From contig JASFYX010000053.1 in NCBI GenBank assembly GCA_045046885.1, positions 22,284-86,283 of the forward strand: a DNA stretch of 64,000 bases. The letters run 5' to 3'. The position numbers and the translations under genes were made by a program. Below are positions 24,523 to 33,350 of the stretch, one piece after another. Numbering within the stretch: the first letter of the stretch is position 1; each line of letters starts with the position of its first letter. The stretch is from CG1-02-35-72 sp045046885 (GTDB taxonomy: Bacteria; Bacteroidota; Bacteroidia; Flavobacteriales; Flavobacteriaceae). The notes beneath the pieces were generated by a model that saw only the letters and a program-made list of their open reading frames with translations, was not told the origin of the DNA and did not search any database.

Positions 24523-25833
24523 ATGAGAACAAAATCAGCTAAACAAAATAAAATCAACGTCGTAACACTAGGATGCTCAAAAAATATTTACGATAGTGAA
24601 GTATTGATGGGGCAACTCAAAGCCAATAATAAAGAAGTAGTTCACGAAGATGCCAATGACGAAGGCAATATTGTGGTCATTAATACCTGTGGTTTTATAG
24701 GCGATGCTAAAGAAGAATCCATAAATACCATTTTACATTACGCTCAGAAAAAAGAACGTGGCGAAGTTGATAAAGTTTTTGTTACAGGTTGTTTGAGCGA
24801 ACGTTACAAACCCGATTTAGAAAAAGAAATTACCAACGTCGACCAATATTTTGGTACACACGATTTGCCCAATTTACTCAAGGCTCTTGAAGCCGATTAT
24901 AAACACGAACTTATTGGCGAACGCGTAACGACCACGCCCAAACATTACGCTTATTTAAAAATTGCCGAAGGCTGTGACAGACCTTGTTCTTTTTGTGCTA
25001 TACCACTTATGCGTGGCAAACATATTTCAACCCCTATTGAAGAAGTTGTAGAAGAAGCCACTAAGCTTGCTAAAAATGGTGTTAAAGAATTGATTCTTAT
25101 CGCACAAGATTTAACTTATTACGGTTTAGATATTTATAAAAAACGCGATTTAGCAAGGCTCTTAAAAGAACTCATAAAAATTGACGGTGTAGAATGGATA
25201 CGTTTGCATTATGCTTTTCCGTCGGGTTTTCCTACTGATGTTTTGGATGTGATGAAAAATGAATCTAAAATTTGTAATTATCTCGATATTCCTTTGCAAC
25301 ATATAAATAGTGACATTTTAAAGTCGATGCGACGTGGCACGACACACGAAAAAACGACTTCCCTAATAAAAATATTCCGCGAAAGCGTACCCAATATGGC
25401 TATCAGAACAACTTTAATTGTTGGGTATCCCAATGAAACTGAAGCCCAGTTCGAAGAGTTAAAAGAATGGGTTAGAGCTATGCGTTTTGAACGGATGGGC
25501 TGCTTTGCCTACTCGCACGAAGAGCAAACCCACGCTTATAAATTAGAAGACAATGTACCCGAAGATGTCAAACAACAGCGTGTGTCTGAAATTATGGACA
25601 TCCAAAGCGGCATTTCTTTTGAACTCAATCAGCTAAAAGTAGGTAAAATTTTTAGGTGTTTATTCGATAGAAAAGAAGGTAATCAGTTTATAGGACGTAC
25701 CGAATTCGATTCGCCCGATGTTGACAATGAAGTGTTGGTAGATGCTACAAAACATTATATTCAGTTAGGACAATTTATCGATATAAAAATTACCGAAGCT
25801 GGCGATTTTGACCTCTACGGTGAACCCGTTTAG
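24523..25833 (+). CDS. rimO: RimO, ribosomal protein S12 methylthiotransferase
   Basis: A radical-SAM enzyme that adds a methylthio group to Asp89 of ribosomal protein S12. The N-terminal UPF0004 domain has TLGCSKNIYDSEVLMG and further cluster Cys in VVINTCGFIGDAKEES and VTGCLSERY. The radical-SAM triad is CDRPCSFC. A C-terminal TRAM domain follows. The length of 436 aa is normal. The S12-specific TLGCSKN form separates RimO from the tRNA enzyme MiaB. Downstream of ftsY. Confidence 0.96.
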   Translation: MRTKSAKQNKINVVTLGCSKNIYDSEVLMGQLKANNKEVVHEDANDEGNIVVINTCGFIGDAKEESINTILHYAQKKERGEVDKVFVTGCLSERYKPDLEKEITNVDQYFGTHDLPNLLKALEADYKHELIGERVTTTPKHYAYLKIAEGCDRPCSFCAIPLMRGKHISTPIEEVVEEATKLAKNGVKELILIAQDLTYYGLDIYKKRDLARLLKELIKIDGVEWIRLHYAFPSGFPTDVLDVMKNESKICNYLDIPLQHINSDILKSMRRGTTHEKTTSLIKIFRESVPNMAIRTTLIVGYPNETEAQFEELKEWVRAMRFERMGCFAYSHEEQTHAYKLEDNVPEDVKQQRVSEIMDIQSGISFELNQLKVGKIFRCLFDRKEGNQFIGRTEFDSPDVDNEVLVDATKHYIQLGQFIDIKITEAGDFDLYGEPV

Positions 25834-25945
25834 TTAAGCTTTTCTTAAAAAGTTAATTTTCCCTCTTGTTTAGACTCGAGTATTCTATTCTTACTTGTTT
25901 TAAGTTTAATTTTAGTTATTTTTACACAAAACAAACTAACTCAAG

Positions 25946-26641
25946 ATGACAGAAAAAAGTTCTTGCGATATAAATGACAAAAACAGCAGTTGTTGTTCGG
26001 TAAAAAATGACGATTCGGTTGATTTTGGGGAGCACTGGTGTGGTGTTTATACCGACAGCGATATTTCTAAATTGGGGTGGTATGAAGACGAATCGACTCC
26101 CGTTTTAGAACTTATAGACGCTTGTAATTTAAATAAAGATGCCAAAATTTTAACCGTTGGCGCAGGTGCTACAACCCTTATAGATAGTTTGATAAATTTG
26201 AATTACACCAATCTTATTGCTAATGACATTAGTAGCTGTGCTCTTAATGCCCTTAAAAGACGATTGGGAGAAGCGCATAAAAATATAACTTGGATAGTAG
26301 ATGATATCACAAATCCAAATGATCTTAAGAAACTTACCGATATTTCATTATGGATAGACCGTGCTGTTTTACATTTTTTTACAGAAGATAAAGATCAAGA
26401 CACTTATTTTGATTTGCTTAAAAGTAGTGTTGCAAAAGAAGGCTATGTTATTTTAGCCGAGTTTAATTTAAGCGGAGCCACTAAATGTAGTGGCTTAGAT
26501 GTTAAACGATATAATGCTAAAATACTCTCGTCTAAGTTAGGTAGTGATTTTGTTTTACAAAAAGAATTCGATTATATTTATACGATGCCAAATGGCGATA
26601 CAAGAAATTATGTTTATACACTTTTTAAACGCCTATCGTAA
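25946..26641 (+). CDS. Class I SAM-dependent methyltransferase with Cys-rich N-terminus
   Basis: A Rossmann-fold methyltransferase: motif I ILTVGAGATTLIDSLI, acidic loop LIANDIS, and a later motif LWIDRAVLHFFTE. Its first ~20 residues contain four Cys (SSCDINDKNSSCCSV), which is unusual and suggests metal or metalloid binding, or a redox switch. The substrate is not evident; thiol or metalloid methylation is one guess from the Cys cluster. It lies 13 bp before bshC on the same strand and is probably cotranscribed with it. Confidence 0.75.
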   Translation: MTEKSSCDINDKNSSCCSVKNDDSVDFGEHWCGVYTDSDISKLGWYEDESTPVLELIDACNLNKDAKILTVGAGATTLIDSLINLNYTNLIANDISSCALNALKRRLGEAHKNITWIVDDITNPNDLKKLTDISLWIDRAVLHFFTEDKDQDTYFDLLKSSVAKEGYVILAEFNLSGATKCSGLDVKRYNAKILSSKLGSDFVLQKEFDYIYTMPNGDTRNYVYTLFKRLS

Positions 26642-26654
26642 AAATAAGCCTTAA

Positions 26655-28265
26655 TTGAAAAAGTCAACAAGCACACATACCACAATCTCTTTTAAAGATA
26701 CAGGCTACTTTAATGCTATAATGGTCGATTATTTAGATAAAAAGAAAGTATCCAAATCTTTTTATCAAAATTTTCCAGATTTAGAAGGGTTCAAAAATCA
26801 AATTATATTAAAATCAAAATCTTTTAAAAACCAATCGCGTCCTGTTTTGGTAGCGGCTTTAGAAGTGCAATATAATAATGTAACAACTTCAAAAGCGACT
26901 CAAAATAATATTGAATCACTTAAAAATAAGAATACTTTTACAGTTACAACAGGACATCAGTTAAATTTATTTACGGGGCCTTTGTATTTTCTGTATAAGA
27001 TAGTATCGGCTATAAATTTGGCTAAAAAGTTAAAAAGCAATTTTCCCGATAAGGATTTTGTCCCTGTCTATTGGATGGCGACAGAAGACCACGATTTTGA
27101 AGAAATAAACTACTTTAATTTTAAAGGAGAAAAAATAAAATGGACACACCCTTTTAGCACAGGAGTAGGGCGTTTAAATAATGACGGATTAGAAGCCGTT
27201 TTCGAAACTTTTTCTAAAATTTTAGGGAATAACAAAAAGGCTACTTACCTCAAAGACTTATTTGAAAAAGCCTATTTAGAACACAACACTTTAGCAGAAG
27301 CTACTTTTTATTTAGCCAACACTTTGTTTAAAGATTACGGACTCATAATAATTGATGCCGATAAACCTGCTTTAAAAAGCCTTTTTAAGGATGCAATTAA
27401 AGATGAATTATTAAATAAAACCTGTTATAAAACAGTATCAGAATCAGCTCAAAAATTAGCAAATTTAAATTATAAAGTACAGGTAAATCCACGCGATATA
27501 AACCTCTTTTATTTGATAGATGACCTGCGATCACGACTAGTTTTTGAAAACAATTTATACAAGGTTTTAGATACCGACATTAGCTTTACCAAAGAAGCTA
27601 TTTTAAAAGAAGTTGACAATCATCCCGAAAGGTTTAGCCCTAATGTGTTGATGCGTCCTTTATACCAAGAAATTATTTTGCCCAATTTGTGCTATATAGG
27701 CGGTGGCGGCGAATTGGCTTATTGGTTTGAAATGAAAAGCTATTTTGAAGCTTGTAATGTTGCTTTTCCTATTCTTTTATTGCGGAATTCGGTACTGATT
27801 TACAATAAGTTTCAAAAGAAAAAACTTGAAAAATTAGGCTTAACGATAATCGATTTATTTTTGGAGCAACAACAACTCGTTGACAAAACAGTTAAGGATA
27901 TATCTGATTTAGAAATTGATTTTTCGAATCAAAAAAAACAAATTCAAAAAATGTTTTCCGATTTAAAAGTATTGTCTGACAAAACTGACAAGTCATTTTT
28001 AGGCGCTGTTAAAGCCCAGGAACACAAACAATTAAAAGGACTTTCTGTTTTAGAAAAGCGTCTTTTAAAAGCTCAAAAAAGAAAGTATAACGAATTGGTA
28101 AATAGAGTGGTATCAATTCAAAATCAATTATTCCCAAATAAAAGCCTTCAAGAAAGGGTGCTCAATTTTTCTGAATTATATTTAGAATACGGAGATGATT
28201 TAATCCCAGAATTGGTTAATAATTTAGACCCTCTTGCTTTAGAATTCAGCCTGATTGAATTTTAA
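26655..28265 (+). CDS. bshC: BshC, bacillithiol biosynthesis cysteine-adding enzyme
   Basis: Adds cysteine to GlcN-malate in the last step of bacillithiol synthesis, the low-molecular-weight thiol of Bacillota and many Bacteroidota. Recognised by the family N-terminus (ISFKDTGYFNAIMVDYL), TTGHQLNLFTGPLYFLYKI, PVYWMATEDHDFEEIN, and the C-terminal coiled coil (540-aa family). The start is TTG at 26655. It is coupled to the methyltransferase upstream. Confidence 0.94.
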   Translation: MKKSTSTHTTISFKDTGYFNAIMVDYLDKKKVSKSFYQNFPDLEGFKNQIILKSKSFKNQSRPVLVAALEVQYNNVTTSKATQNNIESLKNKNTFTVTTGHQLNLFTGPLYFLYKIVSAINLAKKLKSNFPDKDFVPVYWMATEDHDFEEINYFNFKGEKIKWTHPFSTGVGRLNNDGLEAVFETFSKILGNNKKATYLKDLFEKAYLEHNTLAEATFYLANTLFKDYGLIIIDADKPALKSLFKDAIKDELLNKTCYKTVSESAQKLANLNYKVQVNPRDINLFYLIDDLRSRLVFENNLYKVLDTDISFTKEAILKEVDNHPERFSPNVLMRPLYQEIILPNLCYIGGGGELAYWFEMKSYFEACNVAFPILLLRNSVLIYNKFQKKKLEKLGLTIIDLFLEQQQLVDKTVKDISDLEIDFSNQKKQIQKMFSDLKVLSDKTDKSFLGAVKAQEHKQLKGLSVLEKRLLKAQKRKYNELVNRVVSIQNQLFPNKSLQERVLNFSELYLEYGDDLIPELVNNLDPLALEFSLIEF

Positions 28266-28322
28266 TTCTTTTCTATATTCCTATCTAGAATTACATTATT
28301 TTTACGCTCTTTATATACTTAA

Positions 28323-30371
28323 ATGAAAACACCAAAAGCTCCTAAGATACCTAAAGTATTGGCATGTCATAATGATAAACGCATAGACGATTATTATTGG
28401 CTCAATGAAAAAGAAAATCCCAAAGTTTTAAAATATTTAGAAGCGGAGAATGCCTATTTTGAATTTGAAACAAAACACACAAAACATTTTCAAGAACAAT
28501 TGTTTGAGGAAATGAAAGCACGTATTAAGGAAGATGACGAATCGGTTCCTTATAAAAAGAATGGCTATATCTATACCACTAAGTTTAAGAAAGGAAAACA
28601 ATATCCGCTTTATTACAGAAAGAAAAATCAGGCTAAAGCCAAAAAAGAGTTGCTTTTAGATGTCAATAAAATGGCTGAAGGTCACGACTATTACAGTCTT
28701 AAAGGATTGTCTATCAGTTTAGATAATAAATATTTGTCTTTTGGTGTAGATACGGTTAGTCGTAGGCAATACACACTTTTTGTAAAAGATTTAGAAACAG
28801 GTAAAATTTTAAAAGAAGTTATAAAAAACACAACGGGAAATGCCGTTTGGGCCAATGATAATAAAACTTTTTTTTACACAATAAAAGACCCCAAAACATT
28901 GCGTTCTCATTGTATAAAAAAACACAAATTATTTTCAGAAGTATCACAAGATATATCTGTTTTTGAGGAAAAGGATGAAACTTTTAATGTTTTTGTAAGT
29001 AAAACCAAGTCAAATGCATTTATTCTTATTGGAAGTGGAAGTACTTTAACATCCGAATGGCAGTTTTTAGAGGCTGATAACCCCGATGGTAAATTTAAGA
29101 TGTTTAGCAAGAGAAAACGTGGATTAGAATACGGCATAGATTATTATAAAGATAAATTTTATATCCATACTAATAAAGACAAGGCGACTAATTTTAAAAT
29201 AATGAGCACCGCTATTACGGAAACAACATCAGAAAATTGGCAAGATTTAATTCCGCATAGAAAAGAAGTATTGCTTGAAGATTTTTCAATTTTCAAAGAT
29301 TTTTTAGTACTTGAAGAGCGAGAGCATGGCTTGTTAAAAATCCGCTTAAAAAGTTGGGATAACAGTTTTGATTATTATTTGCCCTTTAATGAAGAAACCT
29401 ACACGGTTTATGTAGCTTATAATCCTGAATTTGAAACCAATGTTATAAGATATGTATATCAATCTTTAACAACACCAAACTCTGTAATAGATTATGACGT
29501 TTTTACATTTAAAAAAACCATTAAAAAAGAACAAGAAGTTTTAGGAGGGAAATTCAAAAAAGAAAATTATAAAAGCGAACGTATTTGGGCAACTGCCAGA
29601 GATGGTAAAAAAGTGCCTATTTCTTTGGTGTATCATAAAGATACAAAATTATCAGCCAAAACACCTTTACTTTTGTACGCTTATGGCTCTTACGGACACA
29701 CCATTGACGATACCTTTAGTACAGTAAGATTGAGTTTGCTCGATCGTGGTTTTGTTTATGCAACAGCCCATGTAAGAGGGAGTCAATATTTAGGACGCGC
29801 TTGGTATGAAGACGGTAAATTATTACACAAAAAGAATACCTTTTTCGATTTTATTGATGTGGCTAAGTATCTAATTGCTAAGAATTATACAAGTCAAAAT
29901 CATTTATATGCCGAAGGGGGTTCAGCCGGAGGCTTACTAATGGGAGCTGTTATTAATTATAATCCCGATTTATTTAAAGGCGTCATAGCAGCAGTACCTT
30001 TTGTAGATGTTGTAACAACAATGTTAGACACATCAATTCCATTAACAACAGGAGAGTTTGACGAATGGGGAAATCCAAAAGAAAAAGAATATTACGATTA
30101 TATCAAATCTTATTCACCCTACGATAATGTAGAGAAAAAAAAATATCCAAATTTATTGGTTACGACAGGCTTACACGATTCTCAGGTGCAGTATTTTGAA
30201 CCGGCCAAATGGGTAGCTTTGCTTAGAGCGCTTAAAACAGATAAAAATAAACTCTTGTTTCACATCAATATGGAAGTAGGTCACGGCGGGGCTTCGGGCA
30301 GATTCGATTCCTTAAAAGAAGTAGCTAGAGACTATAGTTTTTTGCTGGATTTAGAAGAAATTGGCCAATAA
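28323..30371 (+). CDS. Oligopeptidase B (S9A prolyl-oligopeptidase family)
   Basis: A 682-aa serine peptidase with an N-terminal beta-propeller that filters short peptides and a C-terminal alpha/beta hydrolase domain. The Ser is in GGSAGGLLMG, the Asp in TTGLHDSQVQY and the His in GHGGASGR, matching S9A. The basic-residue-specificity region DEWGNPKEKEYYDYIKSYSPYDNV matches oligopeptidase B, which cuts after Arg/Lys. There is no signal peptide, so it is cytosolic. Monocistronic; 57 bp after bshC. Confidence 0.92.
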   Translation: MKTPKAPKIPKVLACHNDKRIDDYYWLNEKENPKVLKYLEAENAYFEFETKHTKHFQEQLFEEMKARIKEDDESVPYKKNGYIYTTKFKKGKQYPLYYRKKNQAKAKKELLLDVNKMAEGHDYYSLKGLSISLDNKYLSFGVDTVSRRQYTLFVKDLETGKILKEVIKNTTGNAVWANDNKTFFYTIKDPKTLRSHCIKKHKLFSEVSQDISVFEEKDETFNVFVSKTKSNAFILIGSGSTLTSEWQFLEADNPDGKFKMFSKRKRGLEYGIDYYKDKFYIHTNKDKATNFKIMSTAITETTSENWQDLIPHRKEVLLEDFSIFKDFLVLEEREHGLLKIRLKSWDNSFDYYLPFNEETYTVYVAYNPEFETNVIRYVYQSLTTPNSVIDYDVFTFKKTIKKEQEVLGGKFKKENYKSERIWATARDGKKVPISLVYHKDTKLSAKTPLLLYAYGSYGHTIDDTFSTVRLSLLDRGFVYATAHVRGSQYLGRAWYEDGKLLHKKNTFFDFIDVAKYLIAKNYTSQNHLYAEGGSAGGLLMGAVINYNPDLFKGVIAAVPFVDVVTTMLDTSIPLTTGEFDEWGNPKEKEYYDYIKSYSPYDNVEKKKYPNLLVTTGLHDSQVQYFEPAKWVALLRALKTDKNKLLFHINMEVGHGGASGRFDSLKEVARDYSFLLDLEEIGQ

Positions 30372-30387
30372 ATAAAAAAATAATTGT

Positions 30388-30395
30388 TAAATTTG
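30388..30395 (+). promoter_or_regulatory. -7 promoter box of the cysteine-synthase-like gene
   Basis: TAAATTTG fits TAnnTTTG and lies 36 bp before the ATG at 30431. A TTG at 30361 is a slightly far -33 candidate (24-bp spacer). Confidence 0.5.
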
Positions 30396-30430
30396 CGCGT
30401 TAATAAATTTATTAAATCATAAACTAGTTT

Positions 30431-31468
30431 ATGGAAAGAGCTTCAGAAGTTACAGAGAGTGTGCTGGATTTAATTGGCAACACGCCTCTGATAAAATTAA
30501 ATAAAATCACCAAAAATTTAAAAGGGACCTTTTACACTAAATTCGAAGGATATAATCCTGGCCATTCAACCAAAGACCGAATAGCGCTTCATATTATTGA
30601 AGATGCAGAACGCAAAGGCATCTTAAAAAAAGGAGATACCATTATTGAAACGACTTCTGGTAACACAGGATTTAGCTTGGCAATGGTAAGTATTATAAAA
30701 GGTTATGACTGTATTTTAGCCGTCAGTTCTAAATCTTCTTTAGACAAGATTGATATGCTAAAAGCTATGGGAGCAAAAGTATATGTTTGTCCCGCTAACG
30801 TAAGTGCAGACGATTCTCGTTCTTATTATCAAGTTGCTAAAAGATTACACAGCGAAATTGCTGATTCTGTTTATATAAATCAGTATTTTAATTATTTAAA
30901 TATAGACGCTCATTACAGCACAACAGGTCCTGAAATTTGGAAACAAACTAAAGGAAAAATAACACATTTAATAGCCGCAAGTGGTACAGGTGGTACAATT
31001 TCTGGAACAGCCAAATATTTAAAAGAACAAAATCCAGATGTTAAAATTTTGGGTGTTGATGCTTTTGGATCTGTTCTTAAAAAATTCCACGAAACAGGCG
31101 AGTTAGATCCTAATGAAATTTATCCTTACAGGATAGAAGGATTGGGTAAAAATTTGATTCCAACGGCTACAAGTTTCGATTTAATAGATAAATTTGAGAA
31201 AGTAAGTGATGAAGATAGTGCTCATAGAGGACGTGAAATTGCTTTAACAGAAGGGATTTTTGCAGGTTACACAAGTGGGGCTGCTATGCAAGCTACTTTT
31301 CAATATGCTGAAAAAGGTGAATTTGATGAAAACAGTGTCGTAGTTGTGATATTTCCAGATCACGGCTCTAGATATATGAGTAAAATTTACAATGATAATT
31401 GGATGCGTGAACAAGGCTTTTTTGATACACAAAAACAAGCGCAATCTGAAGTAGAGTTTATAAAATAG
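30431..31468 (+). CDS. PLP-dependent cysteine-synthase family enzyme (candidate cysteate synthase)
   Basis: A fold-type II beta-synthase: PLP Lys K48 in HSTKDR, substrate loop TTSGNTG (74-80), phosphate loop ASGTGGTISG. It is 345 aa and lacks the CBS pair of its paralogue at 2612, with which it shares the TGPEIWKQT and PDHGSRYMSKIYND segments. The loop residues and the adjoining alpha-oxoamine synthase suggest a role in supplying L-cysteate for sulfonolipids, but O-acetylserine sulfhydrylase activity remains possible. It ends in a terminator, so it is a separate transcript from the next gene. Confidence 0.8.
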   Translation: MERASEVTESVLDLIGNTPLIKLNKITKNLKGTFYTKFEGYNPGHSTKDRIALHIIEDAERKGILKKGDTIIETTSGNTGFSLAMVSIIKGYDCILAVSSKSSLDKIDMLKAMGAKVYVCPANVSADDSRSYYQVAKRLHSEIADSVYINQYFNYLNIDAHYSTTGPEIWKQTKGKITHLIAASGTGGTISGTAKYLKEQNPDVKILGVDAFGSVLKKFHETGELDPNEIYPYRIEGLGKNLIPTATSFDLIDKFEKVSDEDSAHRGREIALTEGIFAGYTSGAAMQATFQYAEKGEFDENSVVVVIFPDHGSRYMSKIYNDNWMREQGFFDTQKQAQSEVEFIK

Positions 31469-31492
31469 AAAAATAAGCACTTAAAATATTAG

Positions 31493-31520
31493 AAGCTTCT
31501 GATTTTCAGGAGCTTTTTTT
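31493..31520 (+). terminator. Intrinsic terminator between the two sulfonolipid-type genes
   Basis: A 10-bp stem AAGCTTCTGA / TCAGGAGCTT (one G-U pair) with a TTT loop is followed by five T. Confidence 0.8.
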
Positions 31521-31585
31521 ATACCTCTAAATATTTGAAATGCTCCTAAAAAATTAGTTACTTTGCACTTTGTAAAAAAGTGTGA

Positions 31586-32833
31586 ATGAAAGATCTTTTC
31601 GAGAGAATAATTACAAATAAAGGCCCCCTTGGTAAGTGGGCTTCCCAAGCCGAAGGCTATTTTGTTTTTCCTAAATTAGAAGGCCCTATTTCTAATAAAA
31701 TGCTCTTTAATGGAAAAGAAGTGCTAACATGGAGTATTAATGATTATCTTGGTTTAGCAAATCATCCTGAAGTTAGAAAAGTTGATGCAGAAGCGGGTAA
31801 AGAATATGGAATGGCCTACCCTATGGGTGCTAGAATGATGTCGGGTCATACTAAAGTTCATGAACAACTTGAAGAAGAATTAGCCACCTTTGTAAATAAA
31901 GAAAAAGCTTATTTAGTAAATTTTGGTTATCAAGGGATGGTTTCTGCCATTGACGCCTTGGTTACTAAAAATGATGTAATTGTTTATGATATGGATGCCC
32001 ATGCTTGCATTATTGATGGTGTTAGACTACATCCTGGGAAAAGATTTACTTTTAGACATAACGATATTGAAAGTTTAGAAATAAACTTAAAACGTGCTGT
32101 AAAAATTGCAACAGAAAATCACGGAGGCGTTTTAGTTATTTCTGAAGGCGTTTTTGGTATGCGAGGAGAGCAAGGAAAATTAAAAGAAATAGTAGCTCTT
32201 AAGAAAAAATACAATTTTAGGTTGTTAGTTGATGACGCTCATGGTTTTGGTACTTTAGGTAAAACAGGAGCTGGAACAGGAGAAGAACAAGGGGTTCAAG
32301 ATGAAATTGATGTTTATTTTGCAACTTTTGCCAAATCAATGGCAGGTATAGGTGCCTTTTTTGCATCAGATAAAGATGTGATACAATATCTACAATATAA
32401 TATGCGTTCTCAAATGTTTGCAAAATCTTTACCCATGCCAATGGTTAAAGGTGCTTTAAAACGTTTAGATATGATTCGCACTATGCCAGAACTCAAAGAT
32501 AAGCTGTGGGAAAATACTAATGCTTTACAGAGCGGCCTTAAAGAAAATGGTTTTAATATAGGAGATACAAATACCTGTGTGACACCTGTTTATCTTAAAG
32601 GAGATATTCCTGAAGCGATGGCGATGGTAAGAGATTTAAGAGAAAATTACAAAATATTTTGTTCTATTGTAGTTTATCCTGTTGTGCCTAAAGGAATGAT
32701 ATTATTGCGTTTAATTCCTACAGCTAGCCACACACTTGACGATGTAGAAGAATCTATAAAAGCTTTTTCTTCAATTCGCGAAAAACTCGAAATAGGTGTG
32801 TATAAAAGAATATCAGCTACTTTTAGAACTTAA
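31586..32833 (+). CDS. Alpha-oxoamine synthase, SPT-like (candidate cysteate fatty-acyltransferase)
   Basis: A PLP enzyme of the serine palmitoyltransferase/KBL/BioF family that condenses an amino acid with a fatty acyl thioester and releases CO2. The PLP Lys is K250 in ATFAKSMAGIGAF; the cofactor Asp and His are in VDDAHGFGTLG. PLP stacking is by H139 (YDMDAHACIID). In Flavobacterium relatives an enzyme of this family makes capnine from cysteate, the base of sulfonolipids needed for gliding. The neighbouring cysteine-synthase-like gene supports that reading. Serine as substrate is the alternative. Confidence 0.85.
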   Translation: MKDLFERIITNKGPLGKWASQAEGYFVFPKLEGPISNKMLFNGKEVLTWSINDYLGLANHPEVRKVDAEAGKEYGMAYPMGARMMSGHTKVHEQLEEELATFVNKEKAYLVNFGYQGMVSAIDALVTKNDVIVYDMDAHACIIDGVRLHPGKRFTFRHNDIESLEINLKRAVKIATENHGGVLVISEGVFGMRGEQGKLKEIVALKKKYNFRLLVDDAHGFGTLGKTGAGTGEEQGVQDEIDVYFATFAKSMAGIGAFFASDKDVIQYLQYNMRSQMFAKSLPMPMVKGALKRLDMIRTMPELKDKLWENTNALQSGLKENGFNIGDTNTCVTPVYLKGDIPEAMAMVRDLRENYKIFCSIVVYPVVPKGMILLRLIPTASHTLDDVEESIKAFSSIREKLEIGVYKRISATFRT

Positions 32834-33293
32834 TTTTCAATTTCTTCAAATATTTTTTAGCTATTTTTTTTGCATCTGTTGGGTAAGATCTGTTGCCAAT
32901 AAGAATATAGGTAACTTTATTATTATCGTATAAGGAAGCGCCTTTTTTTTTACCGTTGTTTCTACTAAAAAATAATCAAATTTATCGCGCATAACCATGC
33001 TTATTATAGGCACATCTTTGGTTACTCTAAATGACACATTGGCGTCTGTTTGAGCTATTGTAATAACCTTAGGTCGAACTCAGGTTAATAGATTTTAATT
33101 CGCGTTCTATTACTGAATCAATATTAAAATCGAGCAGTTTTTTACCTCTGTAAACCAAACACCACCACACGTTTATAGCGCGGAAGCCTTGCTTTATTAA
33201 GTATGGTAACTTTTTGTTATTTTTGGTTAGTTCTAGTGTAGCTAAGGCGTCAGCAGGACTACTACCAATAACTATAACGTCATATTTAAGCAT
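32834..33293 (-). pseudogene. Decayed flavoprotein-like gene and a C-terminal fragment
   Basis: The minus strand from 33293 encodes MLKYDVIVIGSSPADALA, an FAD/NAD-binding start with a damaged GxGxxG, then about 50 residues ending at a stop (33069). After a change of frame, another stretch (TIAQTDANVSFRVTKDVPII...) continues to about 32950. A run of nine T (A on the sense strand) shifts the frame again, and the remainder (YILIGNRSYPTDAKKIAKKYL) ends near 32834. No intact ORF covers it. I do not recognise the C-terminal parts. This explains the 517-bp gap between its neighbours. Confidence 0.6.
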
Positions 33294-33350
33294 GAATTAA
33301 TTTTTTTAAAACTACACAAAATTACATTTATAGAGATATTGGAAAGAAAT

